Shown: positions 11,909-25,035 of the stretch, one piece after another
Numbering within the stretch: the first letter of the stretch is position 1
Layout of the letters: each line of letters begins with the position of its first letter
From: Antedon mediterranea
Taxonomy: Eukaryota; Echinodermata; Crinoidea; Comatulida; Antedonidae
DNA: 64,000 bases
Assembly: GCF_964355755.1 (NCBI RefSeq)
Contig: NC_092675.1
Coordinates: 19,358,912-19,422,911, forward strand
Direction of reading: 5' to 3'
Notes under the pieces: generated by a model
The model's database searches: none
The model's input: only the letters and a program-made list of their open reading frames with translations
Told to the model about the DNA's origin: nothing
Program-made: the position numbers and the translations under genes

Positions 11909-14900
11909 TTAGTATACCACTGCACTGAATCATGTTAATAATCACTCAAGTTTGATCGCCGTATGAAGACTATATCGTATTAGTCCTGTTATTATAAGCA
12001 TCGATTAACAAATAATATACCATATTCTGAAACAAACACCCTTCTTCTCTTTAATACCAACTCACCGCCAAATCTTCTCTCTCTAAAGACTTTTGATCAT
12101 GTAATCGTATTTTTTTGCCAAAACCCAATCTCTTTCATTGCACCTAGCTATATTTTCAAATAAAACAATAAACAAAAAATGTTTCTGTCTAATCATCCCC
12201 CCTTCCCCGCCCGGCCCCACCTCCTACTACAATTTTCCCATACCTTTCCCGTCAGCACTATACGCCATTACATTAATCGCGTTTCCTTCGACGCAAAACG
12301 CAAGAACGAAGCGCACCGCGAGTAATGACCAATCACGACGCAGTTAATAACTGTCGTTTGAGATTGATCAACTCACTTGTTATGCGCCTTACGTTGCTTC
12401 ACTACTGTTTTAATATAACGTACGAAAAATATATTCTGAGTTCATACAATACAATACAATACGTCATAACAATCGTGTAGTGAATTATAGACTACTTCAC
12501 ATACTCCAATTGACCCAGATCTATTGAATTAAAAATAATATTATTTTCATGAGATTATAGTATATAAAATTTATAGCAAATGATGTTTTTGCAATCGAAT
12601 ACAGGTTACAGCCTTATAAATTAGCGTTCTCACGCCTCAAGCGATAAAGCGAGAAACTTTTCTTTTCTTTCATACTCAGTATAGAGAATGACATGAGAGG
12701 CATGCAAGACATCTATATCGTTATTATCTATTATTTTCTATCGTTTATAGTTAATGTCTTTTTTTACAACTTGTTTTTATGTTTGAGCTCTAATTGCTAA
12801 GAGTAGGTCTACCCAATAAAACACTATAAAACGTCCACTTTATCAAGAAATTTCCACAGAACTGGGCTCTTAGTCGCCATCCAATATTGTGCTTAATTCA
12901 ATTTTGATAAGAAAATGTTATATGTAAGCCCAGAATGTTACTTCTTTTCGACACTCTATGTATAGTATGTGCAGTATCGAGGCAAATTATGTATAGTCTC
13001 ACATGTGACACATGTATCATAGGACAATACAAGCCCCCCATTTGATACATACGTTTTGTTTTGATTTATTTTGATAGCATACATAAAGAAAACAGATAAG
13101 AAACAAGGAACCGTGCAACGTAATCATTTGTTTGGTACCATGGATAGCCCTGTAAATCTCGCCTCTTTCCAAAAAATGGCGGAAGGAGATTTTCAACAAC
13201 AACCATGAGAATGACATACAATTGAATTAATCTGCATACTATAATATCAAACAAAATTAAGTATAAAGAAACATACAATTCTTCAATTCACATGAAAATG
13301 AATACAATCGCCTTCTGGGGGAGTATTTTGTATTACAAATTAAGTGTCAATAAGTTGAGAGGCTATAATTTCATTTAATATGTTACGACCACGATATTTG
13401 TTAGTTACTAAAATATCAAAATCTAACTCTCATAAATTCAAGAATCAATGGAGAATATACATGAATGACATAAAACAACCAATATTGGAAGAAATGCTTT
13501 CTTTTTGACTAATAAAAAAAACCAACTTGTACCAAACTAGACGACGACTGCCCAGGGAAATGTTGAATATGAACGACGTCATGTAGGCCCATGGCAATTC
13601 TCATTCAACATTTCAATCGATGTTAGGGTTAATTGTTGATTATTTTTGCTAGAGGACATAATTGCAGCTTAATATTGCTTTTTAATATCCATTTCCAATA
13701 ACACGAAGATGCTTTGGCAACCCACTAAATGCCGACTGGACGAATTCTGTCAAAGTTGATATTCGCAACAAAGTTTAATGCAGTCAAGTAGATGTGAAAT
13801 GCGTAAGATACTCATACTGTGCTGCGTGTGTTTTTACGATCAATGAATTATATAAAACTAAATTGTATTAGTTATAAGTTAAGAATCTGTTTATATTATA
13901 CGCCATCAATAACCATTTATAAATCGCCATAAACACTATTTTGTTTGGTAGATTGACTTTTTTTTCAACCAGAACTTCATTACGCCTGATATCTCTTTTT
14001 GTAGAAATTACACCCTTTCTCTATACATTAAAAGTCATTCCGGTATGCGCACTTTAAAGATAATTGAGCCAATAACATCGCCGATGGCGATGACGCGGTC
14101 ACTCTACTCAAAAGATCTTCACCGCGTACATTAAATTATTTGCATTTGTATAAATATTCAGAATAAATTATAGGATTCAGAATAATTACATGTAATGAAT
14201 TTATCATTAAATCATTTTTATAATTGTTAGTCGTGTATGCACTTCTAAATGCAAAGGATTTAATGGTTATATTTTAATCGAATATCATCAATGTTCATAT
14301 CAGTATATACTATTATGTGTAATATTAGTACCGATTTATAAAAAAGGGAAATTACAGATTGAGATGCAATTTCGAGTTATTTAGCTATTTAAATTTACTT
14401 CATTAGTCCTAAATATAATTTTTATTTAATAATTTTTTTAAATTGCAACAATATTCTCACATTGTACATGCCTATTTTAAAATTTGGAATTATTGGTCAT
14501 ATATTTTGTTAGGTTTTTTTTTCATTTAAAAAATTTAATTGGGTTGGGTACGTAAATTGTTTTATTATTGATTTTCATTCTTCTGAGGTCTTAGCTCATT
14601 TTCGACATAAGAGATTACTTAGTAAAATGATTGAGATAATAATTATTGACAATTTTAATGATGATAAAGTCAATGAATTCAAAATTGTCTTTTCTTCTTT
14701 TGAATATGTAAAAGTTGTTCGATATCATAATAACAATCAACAATTTACGTAAGACCGTTTCTGTCAAAATGAGTGAATACACCACGCCACAACTCTTATT
14801 GATCGAAACCATTAACCAATTGCTGACTTGCATTATTGAAATGTAAGATATAACTCACAAAATGTACGGGATTGTGGACAGAGTTTGCAAGATAATATTG

Positions 14901-14945
14901 GAGAACAATTGCAGAGGGCCAACACAGAGGACACAACCTAAAGGA
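11909..14945. other. gene-free DNA with a minor hairpin
   Basis: No supported gene. It contains a short ATACA run near 12450 and a perfect hairpin at 14076-14092 (CATCGCC, loop GAT, GGCGATG). Overlapping - strand ORFs at 13017-13278 look random. Confidence 0.45.
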
Positions 14946-15089
14946 AACAAGACCATATACATGGCTGTAGCCGCGTGCTCAAGTTAGTGTTTACCGACCA
15001 ACCGACCAACTGACCGACCATCCAAACGAACCATCAACCGACCGACCGACATAGTGAGCTGTAGAGTCGCGTTGCTCGCGATTAAAAAC
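14946..15089. repeat. interspersed repeat with internal CGAC tetranucleotides
   Basis: The element begins AACAAGACCATATACATGGC, contains a run of ACCGACC/ACCGACA units at about 14994-15051 and ends GAGTCGCG...CGCGATTAAAA. The same order recurs at 32874-32986 and, in reverse orientation, in the composite block at 37421-38209. That makes it a family rather than a simple repeat. No coding capacity was seen. Confidence 0.7.
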
Positions 15090-15120
15090 AAAATAGAATA
15101 TGTTGTTATTACGCCAATAA

Positions 15121-15410
15121 TCAGGTTCAATATAACATTCATCGGGTTCAATACAACATTCATCAGATTCAATACAACATTCATCAGGTTCAATACAACA
15201 TTCATCAGATTCATTACAACATTCATCAGATTCATTACAACATTCATCAGATTCAATACAACATTCAGCAGGTTCAATACAACATTCATCGGGTTCAATA
15301 CAACATTCATCAGATTCAATACAACATTCATCAGGTTCAATACAACATTCATCAGGTTCAATACAGCATTCATCAGGTTCAATACAACATTCATCAGGTT
15401 CAATACAACA
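15121..15410. repeat. 21-bp minisatellite, ~14 units
   Basis: Head-to-tail units of ATACAACATTCATCAGGTTC plus A, with substitutions (CAGG/CGGG/CAGA, AATA/ATTA). Because 21 is a multiple of three, repetitive ORFs are open on both strands. I treat them as artefacts of the array. It lies directly beside the CGAC-bearing interspersed repeat. Confidence 0.95.
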
Positions 15411-16675
15411 TATTGTAAGAACTTGTTTATTTCAACTATCTTTATAAATATTATTACAGTAAGAGAGACAAACAAACATTTTATTCTAAAGCATAAGGAC
15501 TTAGCAGCGTTCCATAACCATGCAAGAATTGGTCAAAGAAGTCGAAACACATTGTCTGATACCTTATTTAAAATTCTCACCACGTTTGTTTTATATCATA
15601 TCGTCTCTAATTGAAACATCTCATTAACAACAGACACTAATAACATTGGCATATATTATTGAACGAAAATGATTTTTGTTTAACCTTTTAGAAGTTATAT
15701 TATTGCTGTTTTTGTGTCCTGCATCGATAATCACGCCATGTAATGAGTTTTATAACTCTGCATTTTGTTTCTTGATTAACATCAAAATATACAATTACAC
15801 AGTGTTGAATTAATCATAATTGTAAAACATATTCAGTTAAACGAAAACTATTGTTTAACTGTAAACAAACTATTTTGTGAATGAAACGTGATAAAATTAT
15901 ACATGTCAAGTAACAAATATCTGTTTTTATAGTTCTTTTATTTCTTTATCGTAACATTCCATTTTATATACTCAGCAGTAGTATTGGATACAATAAATGC
16001 CATTCTTCCTCTGACAGGTTAGCGAATGTACAACTATTAATGACGTCATTTTACTAAATTAAATTGACTTTAACATTCATTTGAATCAGATTTTTTGGTG
16101 TAACGTGTAAGCAGTGTAACACGATGTACATCGACGAGTATACCATGAATGTTGACTAACGTCATTTTAAATGATGTCCAAAGGTAGATGATTAACTTGT
16201 TAAAGTGTTGCGTTATGTACATTATGTCAATTGTCAGTGTCGTTCATGAGTATTTGCATTCTCAACAACTAAGTATACACCTGTTTTCATCCGGTCAACA
16301 TTCACGCCTACTGTATACGCACTTACCTGCAAACGATCTAGAAATGGAAACATTCCTGTTGAAATTAGCAACGAATGTTTGTTTTCGATTGTCAACACTT
16401 ATTTTCACGAATTAATAATGAATGTATATTGATATCATGTCATTTAATACTGTCGTAAATTGATAGATGACGTTTTAAAGAAGAATTATTAATGAGTCTG
16501 TCCGGATGGGTGATCTGGTAACCGTATTAACATTATTACCCCTCTATAATATGGAAAAATGTGTCCGGATAGAAGATGTATTGCTTGTTAAAGCAAGGCA
16601 ATCTAATTGGTTCAAGTAATTGTCGCAATAAATTGGACATGAACAATCCAAATAAAAATCTAAGGATAAACTAGA
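15411..16675. other. gene-free DNA
   Basis: No gene or clear repeat was recognised. The 75-codon ORF at 16188-16415 lacks splice signals and family resemblance. Confidence 0.45.
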
Positions 16676-18365
16676 ATTTAATTCGTCACTTTGACGAATT
16701 ATAGGTGATCATTTTTATCATTTTAATCAAATTAACATTTTTTAAACATGCATGTACGTTAACATACGATCGTTAAAAGTTGATGTACGCCATTCTATGA
16801 CATGATGCATATACACTTATAGTGCTGAGTTCTACCTATTATGTGTCATACAATATGTACAGTATTATACTGTATATCTATATACAGTGTAGCATAGGTG
16901 AAATTACGGGACTCATATCGTGTTCTAATTTTTTGGTATGATGGAATTTTCAAAATAAACTCGAAGATGACAATTTCGAAAGATAATGAATTGAGCAAAT
17001 AAATATAAGGATTGGAAGAAAATTTGACACGTAGAAGCGCAATGCGCGGTCTTTGAAATTTGTATAACTTTGAATAAAGAAATTTAAAAACTACTTTTTA
17101 ACTTCAACTGGCCATATGATAACATCACAACATCCGATAGGCTTAATTTTAATATGAATTCATATCTAAATTTCATCAGCTTTCATAATAAGTTATAATC
17201 TTCAAGGTCACCTTTAATTCTGAAGAGCTATAAGATATTCAAATGTATGGTGTAGCTGAAATTACACGACCTAGGTTATTCAAGTTTTTACGCGTGATGA
17301 CGTCATCAAAATAAAAATGTTGACAACTCATTAGAAGAATAATTAATTGAGCGAGCACATACTAAAAGTTGTGCAAAAATCGGGCTCAAATAACGGAGAT
17401 GCGCTCTATTGAATGTGATAACCCACACAAAAAGATAAAAATTCCTAATTTTTTAATTCAAGTGGCCATTTGATGACGTCATACCATTTTGTACGTCTAA
17501 TGTGTATATACATTTGTATCTACAACTTATTGGCTTCCATAATAAGTTAAAAAAATTGGGGGTCATCTGCCATTCTGAAGAGTTATATTCATTTTAAAAA
17601 GTCCTTATTTTTTACCATTTTTAGCACTTTTGTACAATTAGTGTGCGCATTTTGTCATTTTTAACGTGCTCGTATAGCGTTATTTTAAGTCGGAATGGAC
17701 TCAAAATTGGTGAATGTATTAAGGATTGTGAGTAGAATGTGATTTATACATCAGATTTTATTTTTTACGCATTTTAAGAATCGTGCGCACAAAAACGCAT
17801 TTTTGCGCAGTAATTTTTTGAAACGCGCAAATGGCCTAATTCATGCTCTAAATTGATCAAAACCTAATTTTGCGCGTTTTAAATTTTTAACGCGCGATTT
17901 CACGTGCATGACCTTGAAACGCGCAACTTTTTATTTGCTAATATTTTTACCCTTGACCTGAAGTTTACCTGTAGTGAATTTCATTAATATGTCATAATGA
18001 ATTATGGAGATATGATTGATAATGTGATTACACAAAATGGCGTATAAATGACGTCACGGATGAGTGATCACGCTGGAAAGCTCATTAGGATTAAGTTATA
18101 TTATTTGAAAGATATTCTGAAATTTTGGTAATCATTGACATTAAACTTTTTGAGATAATTGTTACACAAAATAGTGTACAGAAACAATAAAAAGAACTAG
18201 ATCTAAACTCGTCACTTGAGGACGAGTTTGGTTATCCGCCCGCAACAAAACATATCTTGCGCATTCAAGTGCTTTTCAGTTGTGACTTTTCCAAAAAGTA
18301 GCCTATTCAAAATTAAAACTGCCCTTTCAGTGTATTAACCAAACAAATCTTTTTATTTAATCGCT

Positions 18366-18440
18366 TTCCCGTGATGGGATTCGATCCCGGTACCTCTGAT
18401 ACCAAAGTCGGTTGCACTACACATCGAACCATATGAGCAC
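18366..18440 (-). repeat. tRNA-like (Pro-type) relic
   Basis: The - strand reads as a degenerate tRNA: B box GGATCGAATCC (18387-18377), preceded by CCGACTTTGGTATCAGAGG, which resembles an anticodon arm with TGG. The A-box side is badly decayed and the acceptor ends do not pair, so a working tRNA gene is unlikely. It sits between the two halves of the composite repeat and is probably a SINE-head relic. Confidence 0.5.
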
Positions 18441-19140
18441 CTGCTGAAGAAAATCCGAAGAAAGAGTCCTCGTTCATTCGGTATGTCGTGAACCCCCTCG
18501 ATGCAAGTTGATTATTACATATCGAACTTAAATCATAATTTTTACTATGATGAAATCTTCACAAATTTTAAACAGTTACATATTATGAAAGTGCATACTT
18601 TCAAGTTTTATATATTAACATGTAAAGAAAAAAGATAAACGTTATGTATATTGTTTTACTCTTTGAATATGTTTATGTTAGTTTGATGATAATTATTTCA
18701 AAAATTACATTTAATATGCAAATAATGTAGCTATCAAACACTTTTTAACATTCAAGACTATAATAAATTAGACCTATGATTAATACACTGCAAGAAAATA
18801 AAATAAAAAATTGGGGTAACCTTGCATTCTGATGAACTGTTTCATTTTTAAAAGTAAACATATTTTGCAACATTTTCACAATTTGTTGACGTTTTCGTGC
18901 GCAACCTGTCATGTTTAACGTGCTCGTAGAACGCCATTTCAAGTTGAAAAGTGAATAAAATAACGGAAAATTGTTAACCGAAGATTTAAAAACACAAATC
19001 GTGCAAAAGAAATGTTCATACTTGTTCCATGCGCCGTGCGCGCGTAAAAATGTGCGCACCAGTGGCAATTTTTACAACGCTTAAAATGACCTGAATCGTG
19101 CTCTAATTTAATCAGAAATTGATTTGAAGCATTTTAAAAT

Positions 19141-19735
19141 TTCAAACGCCATTTACGCGCGCACTTTCTAATGTTACAAATTGCGGTAGCGTTAAAAAAG
19201 TTAACTATTGATGAGAAGCAAACGTGGCTGAAAATGACGTTAACAAATATTCATTTGTTTCGAAGTTATAACCAATTTAAGATTTTCAGAAAATCACGCG
19301 TAACTTACGCTACGCGGCTCTGACATCGTCAAAAAGCTTGGCTGGACAACTTCAGTAAAATGTCTAAATGCTGAACAAGTTACAACATATTATGTTTACA
19401 CGTTGAAGAGAAACAGCGTGCACAAAATAAGAAGAGTAAAATATTTCAAACGCAATTTACGCGAAAACTTTCTAATCTCCAAAAATTTGTTAAACATTCC
19501 AAAAGTTAGCCATTGATGTGAAGAAAACGTGGCTGAAAATTTCGTTAAAAAATATTTATCGGTTTCGAAGTTATGACCGATTTCAGATTTTCAGAAAATC
19601 GCGCGTAACTTACGCTACGCGGATCTGACATTGTCAAAAAGCTTGGCAGTACATCTTCAGTTAATTGTCTATATGTTGACCAAGTTACAAAATGTTATGT
19701 TAACACGTTCAAGAGAAAACGCGTGCACAAAATCT
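19141..19735. repeat. ~304-bp tandem duplication within the composite repeat
   Basis: TTCAAACGCCATTTACGCGC at 19141 recurs as TTCAAACGCAATTTACGCG at 19445. The two copies stay alignable through GTAACTTACGCTACGCGG and CAAAAAGCTTGGC to about 19735. Confidence 0.75.
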
Positions 19736-19875
19736 GAGAAAGAAAGAAGAATAATAAAAAAAAAAAAAAGTAACACTACAATAACAAATGCTTATCCGCT
19801 TGAGGCGGATAACCAAAAATAAAGATTTGATACAATAACAATAGGTGATCATTTTATTCTAAATGATCACCTAAT

Positions 19876-22794
19876 AATGTTATCAGCACCAACTTGTAGA
19901 ATGGGTTTTTATAACATGGTTAATTATCCCATGGTTCTTGAAATTGTCACAGATTTTTTTTCCATTTTCAGCCAGTTTTTCTGGTTGCTGGACCAGTGTC
20001 AAATTATATAAGTTGATGTTTATGATATTAATAAACAAAAAATAACATTGAGTAATCTCTTGCCAATAAGTAGAACCTGATTTGCAACAAAACATGGTGT
20101 AAACTAAATACACAGTAGCTTTTATAGTATTATATCTGAAATGGCATCGATCAAAGAATTGGAAGTGTGTACAAAAATCCACACTTACTTTTTATACGGT
20201 AATCATTGACAGATACTTGCTAGCAAAACGCAAACAGTGTATCATGGATACCACACGGGCATGTTAAGCACTTCACCACGCCAAAGAATCTTTCCGAGAT
20301 GACATCTAATCATTTACTTTTAGTAAAGTGGTTCTGTGTTCATTTATTAATTTGTTCGTTTGCTCTCTTCAAATAGGTTCTTGTACACTTTCAATCACTA
20401 TCTATATTAGTCATCGATTCAAATGTTTTTGAATATTGTATGATTAATCTTGAAAATTACTTTGGAGAATTTTAAATTAGGTCACATAGCATCAGTAATA
20501 TAGAGTTTTGGAAAACAAAATCAAAACGATGAAATGTCTTTGAGTAAAAGTTTTTTTTAAAATAAATACGACATACTGTGGAATTCGTAGAGAACTACAT
20601 GGTGAAGAGACCAATTATCAAACTTGAACATTGCTGTGATTATCAAGTTTAGTAACAGGGTCAAAGTAAATTTAAATAATTTTATTTTTTACATTATGTT
20701 TATTTGTTACTTTGTAAAGTGTAAATCATGATATTTGGATATTAGGACAAGTTATTAAGAAATGCTACATAAATGTATTGTTTACCCTTGGGCTGTCCAA
20801 ATTGTTTTTCTAGAAAGTCTGGGTTTTTTTTTTCAATTTCAACAGTACAGGAACGAATGTGGAACATTAAAACCTTACGAAACGATGGTTTCAGGAGATA
20901 TTTGACGGTACGTTGGTCTTCCTAATATCAAATAAGTATAGATCTCTGAATTAATCGTCGTCATAAGAATGCTTGAAAAAAAAGGCAACTTAGTCTATTT
21001 TACTTCAAGATATTTCGAGAGGGCGACATTCAGTAAAGATGTTCTAATGCCATAGGCCTAAAATATAAAACTATTTCAAACATTCTTGCGAATTTACCCT
21101 GAATACCTGTGATGACACTGCATACAAATACCTCAACATAATAAAATAGAAATTGTGCAAGATAGCTAAAATAGACTGTTGAAATAGGGACAGAAAAGTA
21201 TAAAAATTCCGTACATTTCAAATATTTGAATTAGATTTTTTCCCCCTACATTTTCCGGTGACGAGCTTCTTCGCCGGAAAATGTAGTAAAAAATAAATAA
21301 TTATCAAACGGAAGCTACTACAGTATGTTATACATTCAAATAAATCAATGAATGAATCAATCATGAATCACAATGATAAGGAATAAATGTAATGTAAATT
21401 GAAATAAATTACCAATAAAGCTTTATTTGCTATAACAGTCTTCTTTATAAAAGAAGATATTTATTTAATAATGTTTATTATGGAACGTTTCGTCTTGCTG
21501 ATTAAATACGTTGTCAATGTTCTTTTAGTATACATTATTTAATTTACGAAAATAAATCATAATGGTACTTTAGATATATACTAGCTTTATTTAATAACGT
21601 TGTATTTTATAGGACTATTTTCTAAAACCATAAGCACATAATATGGTTTTAACTTGAAAACTGATACGCCATGGATAATGTATAGTAAATTTGATGATCG
21701 TTAAATCACGAAGGAAATAGCTGTTGCATGCTTAACTGTCAACCGCATTGGTAAAATCAATTTAAGATTTATCAATCGTCGCATCAAATATAACATGTCC
21801 ATGCCTACTTTGTATAATTGCAGCTAACTTATTCCTCTATCTGAAAACAGCGTTCCGCTTTAAACTGATTGTTCAAATCACCGCAGGTAACTATACAGAT
21901 ATCATGTTCGAAACAGAGCTTAATCAGACTTTTAACAAAAATTGACCGGGTTTAAAGTGAAAATGTACGCAAACGAAAAAAAAAAAATTATAGTATATAG
22001 AATGTTCATATTATGTGAGTGATTGAAGAGTGGATTGGTTACTTTGTATATGCCAATCTATTGGCTATTGATTACTATATGGAATAAGAAGAACTAATAT
22101 TATCGTGTAATATTATTTAATGTGATTCGAAGTCACTGACCAAAGCATGATTCACAATAAATCTGATGGAGATTGAGGTGGTGTGAAATCGTTACACACA
22201 TAGATGGACATATCTAACGATTCTCCCTCGGTTGTTTATTAGCTATGGTAAATGAGGGATGTTACACAAGTAGGCTAATTAGAGAACGTACATGGCCTAT
22301 ATAGACTGTAACTTTATAATCTACATTACGTTACGGTTAGAAAGTTCATCTATACACAGGCCTATAATTATCATCACGTCTTCTTGGCTCAATATTACAC
22401 CAAATGTAGAGTGGTAAGTGACGTTTAGCCGTAGGTCAATAAGCATTATTTAAAAAAAACATTATAAAACACTCAGCATACGAATAAACTATTTCACATG
22501 CTATTCCGTATACAAAAATAGGAAATAGTAAGCGACTTCGTTCATCATTTTGATGGCAACCCTTAGTTTTATGCCCTGCGATCTTAACTACGTCATGTTA
22601 AATCTTACTGCTGCTATTTTATCTATCTTTGTTTCTCTAGGCCCAGCTGTTTTACAGAAGATTAATCAGTCATTATGTGGATTCAATCATTTGTCCCACC
22701 CCCTTTCCGTCCCCTTGAGTACAGTAGTATCCTAATTCTGTCCATCATCTTATGTTTAGTGTGAACTAGTATTGACTCTCTCGTACAGAAGATA
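19876..22794. other. gene-free DNA with one strong hairpin
   Basis: No supported gene. It contains the 13-bp-stem hairpin listed separately at 21246-21286. ORFs at 19883-20182, 21030-21221 and 22550-22735 have no splice or family support. Confidence 0.45.
21246..21286. repeat. perfect 13-bp inverted repeat (hairpin)
   Basis: Arms CTACATTTTCCGG and CCGGAAAATGTAG are exact reverse complements around a 15-nt loop. The flanks are T-rich on the left and A-rich on the right. Function unknown. Confidence 0.9.
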
Positions 22795-23470
22795 GATAAA
22801 AAATGAAGGTGAAGATAACAATATAAACAATTAAGATGATGAAGAAAGTGAAGACGAACACAAAGAGAAACAATAGATAAGGGAAGAAATGAAGATAAAC
22901 ATAAATTAAAATGAAAAAGAACATGAAAGAAAAAATGAAAGAAAAACAAAGAATAGATTTAAGAAGAGTATACATCAATATGAAGTAAGGTGAGAATATA
23001 AAAGGAATCAGGGATGGAAATGAAGATATTAATTTAAAATAAAGAAAATAAAGAAGAATAAATTGAAGAATAGATTGAAGAAAATTAAGTTAAGATGCAA
23101 AAGAAGCTCGAGGTTGTTGGATCATCAACAAAAAATGTTACCAAATACAAAATAGTTATCAAGATGAACTTTTTCACCAATAAAGAAAATAAACAATAAC
23201 AAAATGAACGTGAAATTGAAGTGAAGATAAATTGAACATGAAGGCGAAGCAATAAAGAATATTAAAAGTGAAGAAAATGAATGAAAAAAACCTTTATTGC
23301 GTTTCTTACATTTTTTGAGATGAAGACGATTAATAAAATGTAAAAGAAGTCTATAAGACACACAACAAATTGATGAAGATGAATTAGGAACATAAAAATA
23401 GTTGATGAGACAGGAACAGGGTATAGGAAATGAAATTGAAGATAAAGAAAATGAAAATTAAATTATGCCA
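22795..23470. repeat. purine-rich, C-poor tract
   Basis: For nearly 700 bp the + strand is dominated by GAAGAT, AAAGAA and GAATAA-like words with very few C. A more ordinary patch lies near 23100-23160. It looks like a decayed GAAGAT-type simple repeat. The Phe/Leu/His-rich ORFs on the - strand are a consequence. Confidence 0.65.
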
Positions 23471-24841
23471 ATAAAGAAGATGAAATTACAAATGTAAACA
23501 TATTGATTAGTATATTGGTAATTATGATAATAATGACGATTTAGAAAATAACTGTGACTCTTCTTATTAGTTTTACAGGACCTGGTTAATAATCTGTTAA
23601 GAATTCAACAGAAATTATGATATCATGGGACGTTGCAAGAGGTCTCTAGTTTATGATTATCGACACAACATCTATTAGCATTTTGACAGTTGTTTTCCAA
23701 TGCTATGACTCAAATAGTAAAGTATGTCGGCTGTCAAACACTGCAGTATACAATCACTTTTCTCTTTCTGTATTATTATATTTTAAAGAAATAATGAAGA
23801 ATTTGTAACTTCGCTATGCACACAGAACTTATAAACATATTTAAACAACTTTCCCAATCGATGGGTACCAATTTGTTTTCTCTTGATTTTATGTATTAAC
23901 GGATTATTGTTTTGTATAAAAGTTATAGCATTTATGAAAAGTTATTCGTAATGGTTTTGTGCTTTAATTGTTAAAAAATCACTGTATACTGTTATATGTA
24001 TAGAAAACCTTTCTTGCTGTTCGATGGCGGATGATCCGCCAATTACACACGATGCCGTGCTCCAGTATCACTGGAGGGCTCTATAAAATAGAAAATAACA
24101 ATAAGTGTGAGTAAAATGTGATAATAAGGCTAATTGTCAATGACGATTCTCTTCTCTATTTTGAATGAAAGCATTACATAAAAACGAAATATAAATACCA
24201 AATGTCATCAATTGATAGATAGTTGTAAAGTATTTGTTAGGTTATGGGTTTACGAGGTTAAAAAGTACAGATGCTTAGAGATTCAATTTGTGTTTGCTTG
24301 ATAAATGTTCACTTGATGATCCATTATACTGATTACCTTAGGGTATATCACGTGTCGGTCTGAAATTCATATTAGTGAGGGATAACAAAAGTACACACAA
24401 CAAGGCGGTGAACGATAGTGATGTATGTTAATGGTGTTATGGAAGCAAATCAGTATTAATTCTGAATTAACGCATATTACGTTAAATATGACTGTATCAT
24501 TAAAGCAATTGCCAGAGGTATCAGAAAATAAAACAACAAGCTAGTGGTAGGATTTACTACGGATCTATCGATGTTGTAGGTGTATGGGATGACACATTAT
24601 AAACACATAAAAAAATATCTAAAAAATGATATGCATGATGATGTATTTACCGTAATGGTGTAAAATAAAATACAGGAGGCTGTTAAGCTTTGCCTACTAG
24701 CAAACGTTAGTTTTGCCAACTTGGTCAAGGAAAGACATTCTAGTGTAGACAAATTTAGTGTTGACAAAATTCGACTATAACTCCAGAAAACTACTACAGT
24801 AGTTTGTAGAAGTTGCTGAGGTACGGTTTGTAAATCATTTC
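23471..24841. other. gene-free DNA with two adjacent hairpins
   Basis: No supported gene. Palindrome TGGCGGATGATCCGCCA lies at 24025-24041, and stem CTCCAGT/ACTGGAG around ATC at 24060-24076. Function unknown. Confidence 0.5.
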
Positions 24842-25035
24842 AGCCGTTGTGGTTATGTGATCCTCATGCAGAAAGACAACCTCCAGTGCGTCAGAGACTG
24901 TATAGTTTTAATAAAGAACTTCTCCAAACAGATACGGAGTTTGCAAACAATTGGTTAAAAGATTGGAAAATACAATTTCTATGTATATGGTTTGAGCATG
25001 GAGGAATTCTAAATAATTTCTCCATGGTGGTTTGA
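24842..25035 (+). CDS. candidate terminal exon or relic ORF, unknown
   Basis: An acceptor-like AATCATTTCAG precedes an open frame that runs to TGA at 25033. The peptide has a balanced, protein-like composition (WLCDPHAERQ near its start, Trp-rich middle), unlike the low-complexity ORFs nearby. No partner exon was found upstream, and the next recognisable gene starts 550 bp downstream in a different context. It could be a lineage-specific exon, a transposon relic or chance. Confidence 0.15.

Larger units (their letters stand above)
16676..19875. repeat. 3.2-kb composite of CpG-bearing repeat DNA with hairpins
   Basis: This non-coding block differs in texture from its surroundings, being rich in GCGCGTTT, AACGCGCA and TGACGTCA. 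The motif ATAGGTGATCATTTTTATCA near the left edge recurs as ATAGGTGATCATTTTATTCT at the right edge. Internal similarity joins 17580-18000 with 18790-19180 (AACGTGCTCGTA...GCGC). Similar sequence lies inverted at 37.6-38.05 kb. Stem-loops occur at about 16682-16702, 18205-18229, 19791-19812 and 19842-19875. The ORFs here (18745-19068, 19631-19822) look non-genic. The class of element is unknown. Confidence 0.65.

Noticed and set aside
18366-18440. Functional tRNA gene on the - strand
   Set aside because: The B box is acceptable but the A box is decayed and the acceptor stem does not pair.
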